Part shown: in pieces, positions 43,239 to 51,155 of the stretch
How positions within the stretch are numbered: the stretch's first letter is position 1
Layout: each line of letters starts with the position of its first letter
Source: an uncultured Collinsella sp.
Lineage (GTDB): Bacteria; Actinomycetota; Coriobacteriia; Coriobacteriales; Coriobacteriaceae
Direction: 5' to 3'
Length of the DNA: 64,000 nt
Assembly (NCBI GenBank): GCA_900542155.1
Contig: UQMD01000006.1
Coordinates: 1 to 64,000 of the forward strand
The notes under the pieces: generated by a model
Told to the model about the DNA's origin: nothing
The model's input: the letters and a program-made list of their open reading frames with translations, nothing else
Databases searched by the model: none
Translations under genes and position numbers: made by a program

Positions 43239-43886
43239 CTACGCGTTCTTTTTGCCCAGCTTTGCCTTAACCAAACCGACCACGGTCGGAATAATCGACA
43301 CGGCAACAATGCCCACGATCAGCAGCTCAAAGTGCTCCTGCACAAAGGGAATGCCGCCAAAGAAATAGCCCAGCAGTGTAAAGACCGTCGACCAGGTGAT
43401 ACCGCCCAGCACGTTATAGATGACAAAGTTGCGCCAGTGCATGCCGCCCATACCGGCGATGAAGGGCACAAAGGTGCGGATAAACGGGAAGAAGCGACCC
43501 AGGAAGATGGCCAGGTGGCCCCACTTGTCAAGGAAGTCCTCGGACTTTTTAATGCGCTCGGGCGTCATGGCCTTGACCTTGCCCGAGGCGATGATCTTTC
43601 GGCCAAAGAAATGGCCGATCATAAAGTTGCACTGGTCGCCCAAGATGGCGGCCGTCCATGCGACGGCCAACAGGGCCACGATGTTAAAGCCGCCGTTGTG
43701 GGCAAAGAAGCCCGAAGCGAACAGCAGCGAATCGCCGGGAAGGAACGGGAAGAACACCACGCCCGTCTCGATAAAGATAATTAGGAACACGCAGCCGTAG
43801 GCCATAAGCGGGCCGGCGGCGATCCAACTGGCGATCGCGGTGCGCGGGTCCTTGAGCAGCTCGGCGATAAAGTTAATGAAACCCAT
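43239..43886 (-). CDS. DedA-family membrane protein (VTT domain)
   Basis: 215 aa with about five hydrophobic segments. The DedA/VTT signatures are seen: FIETGVVFFPFLPGDSLLFA, GDQCNFMIGHFFGRKI and the FLGRFFPFIRTFVPFIAGMG stretch with its conserved arginines. Family members act in membrane homeostasis, for example as undecaprenyl-phosphate or phospholipid flippases. Start is the ATG at 43884-43886 behind GAGG. A TATACT -10 lies on the minus strand at 43933-43938. Confidence 0.93.
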   Translation of the reverse strand: MGFINFIAELLKDPRTAIASWIAAGPLMAYGCVFLIIFIETGVVFFPFLPGDSLLFASGFFAHNGGFNIVALLAVAWTAAILGDQCNFMIGHFFGRKIIASGKVKAMTPERIKKSEDFLDKWGHLAIFLGRFFPFIRTFVPFIAGMGGMHWRNFVIYNVLGGITWSTVFTLLGYFFGGIPFVQEHFELLIVGIVAVSIIPTVVGLVKAKLGKKNA

Positions 43887-44110
43887 GAAGTAAAACCTCT
43901 CAGTTGTGGGCGCGGACACGTCCAAGTTGACCAGTATACGGTTGCGGCGCCCCCTCGTGCGCAACCCCACAAAAGCATGACTCCATTACCAGCAAGTTTG
44001 CATAACTGACACTTGTCGCCCAAAGCAAAGCAAGATCGCCCTTCTTAATCCCTAGCGAATCGCTATACTTTATTGAATCGCATTGTCACGGCGCTGAGGG
44101 AGGGCGGCCA

Positions 44111-44815
44111 GTGAGCTTTATCAATACCATTCGCGAGGACATCAAGACCGTCCAAGCGCAGGACCCCGCCGCGCAAAACGGTCTGGTCATTTTTCTTTCG
44201 TACCCCGGCCTGCACGCCAAGTGGAACCACGTGCCCGAGCACTGGCTGTGGGAGCACGGCCATCGCTCGCTCGCCCGGGTGCTCTCGCAAATCACCCGCC
44301 ACATCACCGGCGTCGAGATTCATCCCGCTGCACAGATCGGCAAACATTTCTTTATCGACCACGCCATGGGCGTTGTCATCGGCGAGACCACCATTGTGGG
44401 CGACAACTGCGTGCTCTACCAAGGCGTCACGCTCGGCGGTACCGGCAACGAGACCGGCAAACGCCATCCCACCCTGGGCAACAATGTCACGGTGGGCACG
44501 GGCGCCAAGGTGCTTGGCAACATCCACATTGGCGACAACGTCAAGATCGGCGGCAACTCGGTCGTCGTCAAGGACGTGCCCGACAACTGCACCGTCGTGG
44601 GCGTGCCCGGGCGCATCATCAAGCGCAACGGCTGCCGCGTGTTCGAGGAGAGCTTCGACGCCAAGCAGCATCGCGAGTACATGCCCGACGATGCCGCCGA
44701 GCAGAGCGCCCTCAACCGCCAGGGCATCAACGAAAACGCCCGTCGCGTCAAGGAACTCGAGCGAGAGGTGGCCGAGCTCAAAGCCCTCGTCGCCAAGCTC
44801 GTGGACGAGCGCTAG
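44111..44815 (+). CDS. cysE: Serine O-acetyltransferase, short form
   Basis: 234 aa; makes O-acetylserine for cysteine synthesis. The left-handed beta-helix is clear (IHPAAQIGKHFFIDHAMGVV, then IGETTIVGDNCVLYQGVTLG, and KRHPTLGNNVTVGTGAKVLG), with the catalytic His in the FIDHAMG segment. The N-terminal helical domain is short, as in the SRPBCC-less type. The C-terminal ~40 residues add a charged coiled coil (RVKELEREVAELKALVAKL) not usual in CysE. Start is GTG 44111 behind GAGGGAGG. No cysK is adjacent. Confidence 0.93.
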   Translation: MSFINTIREDIKTVQAQDPAAQNGLVIFLSYPGLHAKWNHVPEHWLWEHGHRSLARVLSQITRHITGVEIHPAAQIGKHFFIDHAMGVVIGETTIVGDNCVLYQGVTLGGTGNETGKRHPTLGNNVTVGTGAKVLGNIHIGDNVKIGGNSVVVKDVPDNCTVVGVPGRIIKRNGCRVFEESFDAKQHREYMPDDAAEQSALNRQGINENARRVKELEREVAELKALVAKLVDER

Positions 44816-44853
44816 GGCCGTGGGCAGCCGCCACAGCATGAACGCCAGCACAA

Positions 44854-44892
44854 AAGGCGCGCCAGGGAATCAGCCCCCGGCGCGCCTTCTTT
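44854..44892. terminator. cysE / ABC convergent terminator
   Basis: AAGGCGCGCC and GGCGCGCCTT flank a 15-nt loop, followed by TCTTTT. Confidence 0.75.
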
Positions 44893-44926
44893 TCGATGCG
44901 ACATGCGGGACTGCCCCTTTGTCACC

Positions 44927-46942
44927 TTATGCGAACTGGCTTAGGTAGAGGTCGGCGTAAGCGCCCTCGGCAGCCAGCAGCTCCTTGTGCGTACCCTGCT
45001 CGATGATATTGCCGTGATCCATGACCAGGATGAGGTCGGCATCAACAATCGTCGACAGACGGTGCGCGATCACAAAGCTCGTGCGCCCGCGCATGAGCGC
45101 GTCCATGGCGCGGCCGATGGCAAGCTCGGTGCGCGTGTCCACGCTCGACGTCGCCTCGTCCAGGATGAGGATCGCCGGGTTGTTGAGCAGCACGCGCGCG
45201 ATGGTCAGCAGCTGACGTTGGCCCTGGCTGATGCTCTCGGCATCGTTAGCCACCCGTGTGTCGTAGCCCTGCGGCATAGTGCGCACAAAGAAGTCGACCT
45301 GAGCGGCACGTGCGGCCGCGACAATCTCCTCGCGCGTCGCCTCGGGACAGCCATAGGCGATGTTCTCGGCAATGGTGCCATCGAACAGCCAGGCGTCCTG
45401 CAACACCATGCCAAACTGCTGGCGCAGCTCGCCGCGGTCCATGCAGCTTGTGTCCACGCCGTCGAGCGTAATGCGGCCGCCGTCGATCTCGTAAAAGCGC
45501 ATAAGCAGGTTGATGAGCGTGGTCTTACCCGCACCCGTGGTTCCCACCACGGCGATCTTTTGGCCCGGCTCGGCGGCAAACGACACGTCGCGCATAAGCG
45601 GCTTGTCGGGCGAATAACCAAAGCGCACGTGCTCAAAAGCGACGCGGCCCTCAATGCGACCCGGCAGCTTGGCGGCCTCGTCCGGCAGCGGATCGGCCTC
45701 CATCTCGGGCTCATCAAGCAGGTCGAACACGCGCTCCGCACTCGCCAGCGCGCTCTGCAGCGAGTTAAAAGTGAACGACAGCTGCGTCATGGGTTCGGAC
45801 GCCTCGTAGATAAACTGGAAGAACGCCTGGAACACGCCGACGGTCATGTGACCGGCGACCAGCATGCTGCAGCCCACGAGCGCAATCACAATCTGCGCCA
45901 GGCGACCGATAAAGCGAACCGCGGGTCCGACGGCGTTAATCATAAAGTCGGCCTTGGTGCTCACGCGCGCCAGCTCGCCCGAGGCCTCGTGCACCTCGGC
46001 AGAGCTCTGGTGCTCGCGGTTGAATGCGCGAATCACCAAACGGCCCGAATAGCCTTCCTCGACCGCGCTCGTGATTTTGGACACCCACTCCTGACGCTCG
46101 CCCGTCACATCATGCGTACGGCGCGAAACCACCTTGGTCACCAGCAGCGACAACGCCGTAAAGAACAAAAAGACTAGCGTAAGCGGCACGCTAAACACGA
46201 ACATCACGCCCACGGCGCCCACCACGGTGCCGATCGACACAAGCAGCTGCAGCAATCCGCGCTGCATGCTCTCGGACATCTTGTCCAAGTCGTTGGTCGC
46301 ACGGCTGACGACCTCACCGGGACGATGCGCATCAAAGAAGGCAAGCGGCAGACGGTTGAGCTTTTGTGCGATGCGGTTGCGTAGACGCAGGTTGAGGCGT
46401 TCGGCCACGCTCGACATCAAAAAGCTCTGGAGCGCATAGAACGAGGCGGCGGCAGTCCAGATCATAAAGTAGACGAAGATGGTCTTGCCGCAGTTCTCCC
46501 AGGTGATGTTGAAGGTGGTTCCGTTGGCAAACGCCACCTGAATGTGGCCCCACAGCTCATCGATCACGCGGGCGCTATATGCCGGCGCGGCGGTGTTAAA
46601 GATGACATAGAACACAATGCTCGCAAACACGATATAGAAGCGCCAATGGTCGCCGGCAGCCTCGCTCCACAGGCGGCGCACCGTCGCCCAGGTATCACGG
46701 GGCGTCTCGTCTTCGTCTTCGTCATCCACGTCGCGCATGCGCTCTGCCTCGGCGCGGGCACGCTCATCCTCGGCTCGTTCGTTTTCCTCGTAAAGCGCTT
46801 GACGACGAGCCTCGCGCCCGGCCGCCGCCTTGGCGGCGTCATCCAGCTCGGTCGACGCGGCAGCCTGGTCGACCGTTTTATCGGCAGCGTCCGCAGCGGC
46901 GGCATCGACAAGGTCGCCCTGCTTCTTGAGCTCCTCGGTCAT
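44927..46942 (-). CDS. ABC exporter half-transporter (canonical ATPase) of the MarR operon
   Basis: 671 aa. An unusual ~80-residue N-terminal extension is Ala/Glu/Asp/Arg-rich (KAAAGREARRQALYEENERA, RDVDDEDEDETPRD) and probably helical and cytoplasmic. A six-helix transmembrane domain and ATPase follow: Walker A VVGTTGAGKTT, signature ISQGQRQLL, Walker B ILILDEATSS. Start ATG 46940-46942 is supported by a near-perfect GGGAGGTGA site that overlaps the stop of the upstream partner (46944), so the two are translationally coupled. With 46944-48680 it forms a heterodimeric drug or lipid exporter. Confidence 0.94.
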   Translation of the reverse strand: MTEELKKQGDLVDAAAADAADKTVDQAAASTELDDAAKAAAGREARRQALYEENERAEDERARAEAERMRDVDDEDEDETPRDTWATVRRLWSEAAGDHWRFYIVFASIVFYVIFNTAAPAYSARVIDELWGHIQVAFANGTTFNITWENCGKTIFVYFMIWTAAASFYALQSFLMSSVAERLNLRLRNRIAQKLNRLPLAFFDAHRPGEVVSRATNDLDKMSESMQRGLLQLLVSIGTVVGAVGVMFVFSVPLTLVFLFFTALSLLVTKVVSRRTHDVTGERQEWVSKITSAVEEGYSGRLVIRAFNREHQSSAEVHEASGELARVSTKADFMINAVGPAVRFIGRLAQIVIALVGCSMLVAGHMTVGVFQAFFQFIYEASEPMTQLSFTFNSLQSALASAERVFDLLDEPEMEADPLPDEAAKLPGRIEGRVAFEHVRFGYSPDKPLMRDVSFAAEPGQKIAVVGTTGAGKTTLINLLMRFYEIDGGRITLDGVDTSCMDRGELRQQFGMVLQDAWLFDGTIAENIAYGCPEATREEIVAAARAAQVDFFVRTMPQGYDTRVANDAESISQGQRQLLTIARVLLNNPAILILDEATSSVDTRTELAIGRAMDALMRGRTSFVIAHRLSTIVDADLILVMDHGNIIEQGTHKELLAAEGAYADLYLSQFA

Positions 46943-46943
46943 G

Positions 46944-48680
46944 CTACTCACCTCCCTTCATCTGCGATTCCGCGATGGCGCGGTACACCTCGCAGGTTTC
47001 CATAAGCTCGCCATGCGTGCCCAGGCCCACGACCTCGCCATCCTTGAGCACGACAATCTGGTCGGCGTGCAGAATCGTCGAGATGCGCTGCGCGATGATG
47101 AGCACCGCGGCGTCGCGCGTCTCGTCCTGCAGCGCATGGCGCAGGGCTGCATCGGTCTTAAAGTCCAGGGCCGAAAAACTATCGTCGAAGATATATAGAT
47201 CGGCATGCTTCATGAGCGCACGGGCGATGGCCAGACGTTGGCGCTGGCCGCCCGAAAAGTTCGTACCGCCCTGCACCACCGGGGTATCGAGCCCCTGCGG
47301 CTGATCGAGCACAAAGGTGCTCTGGGCAACCTGCAGCGCATGAAGCATGTCCGCCTCGGTCGCGTCCTCGTTGCCAAAGCGCAGATTGCTTGCCACGGTA
47401 CCCGAGAACAGCCACGCCTTCTGCGGCACATAGGCAATGCGCCCGCGAATCTCACCTTGCGAAAGCTCGCGCAGATCGACGCCGTCCAGGCGAATGATGC
47501 CCTTGGTGGCATCGTGGAAGCGCAGTAGAAGCTTTGCCACCGTCGACTTGCCCGAGCCCGTCGAGCCCACGATCGCGGTGGTCTGCCCGCGACGACAGGC
47601 AAAGCTCAGGTCGCACAGGGTGTCCTCGTCGGCATCGTCAAAGCGAAACGACATGTGATCGAACACGGCGACCGTATCGGCCCCGTCCTTTGAGTCGGAC
47701 GCGGCCGCATCGAGCGTACGCTGGCCATCGACGATGCTCGGCTTAATCTCCAGCACCTGCTGTGCGCGGTTCAGACATGCGGCGGCACGCGGAAGCGTCA
47801 GCACCACCATCTGCGCCATCATCACAAAGAACAGGATCAGAAGCGCGTACTCCAGCACCGCCGAGATGCTCGCGATCTGCATGGCGTGGGCGCCCACGCG
47901 GTTGCCGCCCACCCACAGCACCGCCACCTCGGCAATGTTCATCAAAAAGAAGCTGGAGCTGTCGAGCCCCACAAAAAGGTGGTTGACCTTAATGGCGTTG
48001 TCCGCGTACTCGCTAAACACCTCGTCCAGGCGCTGCTCCTCGTGGCGCTCTTTATTAAAGGCGCGGATGACGCGAACGCCCACGATGTTCTCGCGCAGCA
48101 CCACGTTCATGCGGTCGATAAAGCTCTGCAGGCGCATAAAAATCGGCGCGGCGTTAGCGACCGTAAAGACCGCCGCCACCAGCACGATCGCAACCACGAC
48201 GCCCAGCAGCGTGCCCATGGCGGGATCGATAAACCAGGCGAAGATGATGCCCGCCACGGCCAAAAACGGCACCGGCAGCACCAGTTGAATCGTCTGCAGA
48301 ATCGCCTGCTGGATCACGTTGATGTCGTTGAGCGAACGCGTGATCATCGAGCCCGTGCCAAAGCGCTCAAAGTCGCCGGCAGACAGCTCAAGCGACTTGT
48401 CGTAGACGGCGTTGCGGATATCGCAGGCCACGTTGGCGGCCAGGCGCGCCGAAAGATAGCAGCCCAGCACCGCGCCGCCGCTGGCCATGCCGGTCGCGAT
48501 AAGCATGTAGAGGCCGTTGCGCAGGATGTAGTCGACATCGCCCGTGGTGATTCCGGTATTGACCATATTCGCCAACATTGTAGGCACCAACAGCGTGCCG
48601 ACGTTATCTATCAGCAGCACAAACATCGTCACCGCAATCAGCCCGCGATACGGCCTCATAAACCTCATTAAGAGTCGCAT
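46944..48680 (-). CDS. ABC exporter half-transporter (degenerate ATPase site) of the MarR operon
   Basis: 578 aa. The transmembrane domain begins MRLLMRFMRPYRGLIAVTMF. The ATPase has Walker A IVGSTGSGKST, signature FSGGQRQRL and Walker B LYIFDDSFSALD, in which Asp replaces the catalytic Glu, as in the first exporter pair. Partner of 44927-46942. Its start overlaps the 3' end of the MarR gene by 13 nt, so marR and both transporter genes form one transcript. Confidence 0.94.
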   Translation of the reverse strand: MRLLMRFMRPYRGLIAVTMFVLLIDNVGTLLVPTMLANMVNTGITTGDVDYILRNGLYMLIATGMASGGAVLGCYLSARLAANVACDIRNAVYDKSLELSAGDFERFGTGSMITRSLNDINVIQQAILQTIQLVLPVPFLAVAGIIFAWFIDPAMGTLLGVVVAIVLVAAVFTVANAAPIFMRLQSFIDRMNVVLRENIVGVRVIRAFNKERHEEQRLDEVFSEYADNAIKVNHLFVGLDSSSFFLMNIAEVAVLWVGGNRVGAHAMQIASISAVLEYALLILFFVMMAQMVVLTLPRAAACLNRAQQVLEIKPSIVDGQRTLDAAASDSKDGADTVAVFDHMSFRFDDADEDTLCDLSFACRRGQTTAIVGSTGSGKSTVAKLLLRFHDATKGIIRLDGVDLRELSQGEIRGRIAYVPQKAWLFSGTVASNLRFGNEDATEADMLHALQVAQSTFVLDQPQGLDTPVVQGGTNFSGGQRQRLAIARALMKHADLYIFDDSFSALDFKTDAALRHALQDETRDAAVLIIAQRISTILHADQIVVLKDGEVVGLGTHGELMETCEVYRAIAESQMKGGE

Positions 48681-49168
48681 GTCTCCCCTTCGCCCTTATC
48701 GTCAGCCTCGTTCTCGGCGGCCACTTGCCGTTTAAATGCCTCGCACTCTTCATTAAGAACATGGGAGAACTTACCGACCAAGCGCATGATCTCGCGCTGT
48801 TCCCACGGCTCGAGCGCCTCGAATGCCTGTTGCTCGGCTTTTTGCGCCGGCAACGCGTAGCGCTTGGCAAACTGCATACCTTCTTCGGTCAGTCGCACAA
48901 CCTTGTTCTTACGACTGCCCTCGGCAAACTCCAACGTCGCAAGCCCTCGCGCCCTAAGCGTCTTGATCGCCGAATCGATGGTCTGTTTGCTGTAGAACCA
49001 TTCACTTGTCAGCCGACTCACGGCAACGCTTCCGCCCGCTGCACTCGTGTCGACGAGCATCCAGTAGGCGCAGTCCGAAAGACCGCAGGTGCGCGCGAAC
49101 TTCGAATAGATGCGGTCAAGCCCGTTGAGCATCCGGTCAAAATCGACCAACGTAACCGCGCAATCCAT
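48668..49168 (-). CDS. MarR-family regulator of the ABC exporter operon
   Basis: About 166 aa. The winged helix is seen in GGSVAVSRLTSEWFYSKQTI and LTEEGMQFAKRYALPAQKAE, with MarR-type flanking helices. Such proteins repress an efflux operon until a ligand binds. First gene of a three-gene operon. The start is uncertain: ATG 49166-49168 has GGTGGGAG very close upstream; ATG 49178-49180 has none. Two identical palindromes overlap its promoter, so autoregulation is likely. Confidence 0.9.
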   Translation of the reverse strand: MDCAVTLVDFDRMLNGLDRIYSKFARTCGLSDCAYWMLVDTSAAGGSVAVSRLTSEWFYSKQTIDSAIKTLRARGLATLEFAEGSRKNKVVRLTEEGMQFAKRYALPAQKAEQQAFEALEPWEQREIMRLVGKFSHVLNEECEAFKRQVAAENEADDKGEGETCDS

Positions 49169-49184
49169 CTCTCCCACCATTCGA

Positions 49185-49242
49185 TAGTCCGAGTTTTGAC
49201 TAATTGTAGTTTCAGGTTAGTCCGAGTTTTGACTATCGTCAA
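49185..49242 (-). promoter_or_regulatory. MarR promoter with two palindromic operators
   Basis: Minus-strand -35 TTGACG (49237-49242) and -10 TAACCT (49214-49219) are 17 nt apart. The 18-mer TAGTCCGAGTTTTGACTA, a TAGTC-N8-GACTA palindrome, occurs at 49218-49235, filling the spacer, and again at 49185-49202, just past the transcription start. The two are 33 bp apart. This is a clear repressor arrangement. Confidence 0.75.
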
Positions 49243-49285
49243 CAGGCTCTCCGCAAATGCTTGCACTTTTATGGCCTATCGGCAG

Positions 49286-49321
49286 AAAAAGACCGCCGGC
49301 GCGGGGGCAGCGCCAGCGGTC
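49286..49321 (-). terminator. Terminator of the 49348 gene
   Basis: On the minus strand GACCGC-TGGCGC pairs with GCGCCG-GCGGTC across a short loop and is followed by TTTTTCTG. Confidence 0.8.
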
Positions 49322-49347
49322 ACGTGAAAATCGGGTTTTATTGCCCG

Positions 49348-49638
49348 TTAAGCGGCGACGGCCTCATAGACCGTAGCGCCCGAGAAGCTGTCATGCAGGC
49401 TCTTGCCGGCAATCCACGGCAGCTCGACGACCTCGCAGACCGTGTTGACCAGCTCGGAGCAGTCAGTAAAGTGGCCCTTGTCGTTGAGGGCCTCGCAATC
49501 CTGAACACGCCAATAGCCATCGGTGTGCGTGATGTAGTACTCGTGATCGTCAATCGTCACAAAAGCGCGCGTCTTGGAACGCAGCAGCTTCAGAAATCCT
49601 TCGAAGTCGGTCTCGACGACATCTCCAGCCTGGAACAT
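49348..49638 (-). CDS. Small protein of unknown function
   Basis: 96 aa; not recognised. It begins MFQAGDVVETDFEGFLKLLR and contains FVTIDDHEYYITHTDGYWRV and FTDCSELVNTVCEVVELPWI. It is probably a small soluble alpha/beta protein. An excellent ribosome site GGAGGTAA lies 5-12 nt before the ATG at 49636-49638, and it has its own terminator, so it is a real, well-translated, single-gene unit. No signal peptide or membrane segment. Confidence 0.8.
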   Translation of the reverse strand: MFQAGDVVETDFEGFLKLLRSKTRAFVTIDDHEYYITHTDGYWRVQDCEALNDKGHFTDCSELVNTVCEVVELPWIAGKSLHDSFSGATVYEAVAA

Positions 49639-49816
49639 GATGTTACCTCCTGGCCCGGCGCCACCACGGCGCATTGATAAACGTTGGTACTCCTTTAGTA
49701 AAACCTTTATCAGAGGTTATGCGTTCGTCATTTAGGCAAGTGGTAAAAAACCGCAGGGTAGACGGGATAAAACGTTTAACCATCCCATTTGTTTGTCACA
49801 TTCTGAAGGTATTTTT

Positions 49817-49867
49817 ATGCAAACCTACTTTCCCAATTGGGATCTACCCTTTTGGCCGGGCAATTGA
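49817..49867 (+). other. Possible 16-codon leader ORF
   Basis: ATG at 49817 with GAAGGT upstream encodes MQTYFPNWDLPFWPGN and stops at TGA, 65 nt before the nitroreductase start. It is rich in aromatic residues. It may be chance; no attenuator stem is obvious. Confidence 0.25.
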
Positions 49868-49932
49868 CCGTCTATCGTTTGAGCCCGACGGGTATGAACG
49901 GGGCATCTGCAACGCCACCGCAAGGAGACACC

Positions 49933-50454
49933 ATGGAGACTATCGAAGCACTCATCCACCGCCGCAGCTGCCGCAAATACAGTGATCGTCCCGTCGAGGC
50001 CGAAAAGCTCGCACGCATTATCGAGGCCGGCCAGTATGCACCCAGTGGCATGGGGCGCCAGCCGGTGACGTTTGTCGCCGTCACCGGCCCCACGACCGTT
50101 GAGCGCCTCTCGCAGCTCAACGCACAGGTCATGGGCAGCAACAGCGACCCCTTCTATGGCGCCAAGACCGTTGTGGTGGTACTGGTCGACCGCAGCGTGC
50201 CCACGCACCTGGAAGACGGATCGCTCGCCATGGGCAACCTGCTCAACGCCGCCTATGCACTGGGTGTCGACTCATGCTGGATTCACCGCGCGCATGAGGT
50301 CTTTGACTCGCCCGAGGGCCTGGAGCTGCTGGCCAGCTGGGGCCTGCCCGCCGACGGCAGCCTGCGCGGCGTCGGTCACTGCATTCTGGGCTATGCCGAA
50401 GACACGCTACCCGAGCCCAAACCCCGCCGCGACAACGTGGTGTACGTTAGGTAA
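49933..50454 (+). CDS. Nitroreductase-family protein
   Basis: 173 aa, compact FMN-dependent nitroreductase fold. METIEALIHRRSCRKYSDRP carries the FMN-phosphate arginines; AGQYAPSGMGRQPVTFVAV, GNLLNAAYALGVDSCWIHRA and the C-terminal CILGYAEDT complete the pattern. It is much shorter than the homologue at 17307. Start ATG 49933 follows AAGGAG. The substrate is unknown; quinone or nitro-compound reduction is usual for the class. Confidence 0.9.
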   Translation: METIEALIHRRSCRKYSDRPVEAEKLARIIEAGQYAPSGMGRQPVTFVAVTGPTTVERLSQLNAQVMGSNSDPFYGAKTVVVVLVDRSVPTHLEDGSLAMGNLLNAAYALGVDSCWIHRAHEVFDSPEGLELLASWGLPADGSLRGVGHCILGYAEDTLPEPKPRRDNVVYVR

Positions 50455-50460
50455 TTAGTT

Positions 50461-50482
50461 CCGCCGTTCTAACGAACGGCGG
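50461..50482. terminator. Short convergent hairpin
   Basis: CCGCCGTTC and GAACGGCGG around a 4-nt loop, filling the 41-nt gap between convergent genes. Confidence 0.65.
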
Positions 50483-50495
50483 ACCCGCTCGCAAC

Positions 50496-51071
50496 TTATC
50501 TTGCCGATGGAGTTGTCGTCGTTTCGTTCGTGTGGGTCGTTTCGGCGCCGTCGCCCTGTTCGCCCTCGTCCTTTTGAGCGTCGGCGATGGTGGAGGCCGC
50601 CGCAACGATACTGCGCTGGGGCGCGACGCCCGTCTGGGTCTGAGCGCCCTCGACAATTTCTGTGCCTGCATGCGCGAGCTCGGGCGATTTAAACATCGCG
50701 TCCAAGTTGGCACCGTCGCCGGCGTAGCCAAGCGCAGCGAGTGCGATGACGATCACTGCAACGACGACCGCGATCGGAACATAACGATGCCAACCAGCCG
50801 GATTGAGTCCGCTGCGACGAGCCGCCCCGCGGCTGATGTAGCCGAGCGTGCCGTCGTGCTTGAGCTTTGAACCCACCACGCGTTTGCGGTCCCACAGCGA
50901 GGACTCTGCCTGCATTGCCAAGCGGGCACCTGTCGAAGGATAGCCGTATTTAGTGCGCTTGAACGAGCCGTCAAACCCCGAGGCGTGTTTGCCCCACGTC
51001 ACCGATGTTGTGCGTCGGTTAACCGGCGCGGCGCTCCGCCTTCTGCGGCTCGGTTTTGTAGTCTCAGCCAT
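50496..51071 (-). CDS. Single-pass membrane protein of unknown function
   Basis: 191 aa; not recognised. The first ~95 residues are strongly basic (AETTKPSRRRRSAAPVNRRT, FKRTKYGYPSTGARLAMQAE). One transmembrane helix lies near 97-117 (YVPIAVVVAVIVIALAALGY), followed by an acidic Thr-rich outer tail (KDEGEQGDGAETTHTNETTT). Cytoplasmic N-terminus with the tail outside is the likely topology. ATG 51069-51071 has only a G-rich stretch upstream. Confidence 0.7.
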   Translation of the reverse strand: MAETTKPSRRRRSAAPVNRRTTSVTWGKHASGFDGSFKRTKYGYPSTGARLAMQAESSLWDRKRVVGSKLKHDGTLGYISRGAARRSGLNPAGWHRYVPIAVVVAVIVIALAALGYAGDGANLDAMFKSPELAHAGTEIVEGAQTQTGVAPQRSIVAAASTIADAQKDEGEQGDGAETTHTNETTTTPSAR

Positions 51072-51155
51072 ACGCCCCCGCACGCCGTAACCAAATCGAA
51101 ACAATAACGCTTTGGACTGTAGCACACGCGTCGCGCGCGGTCACGGGCGCCTCGC

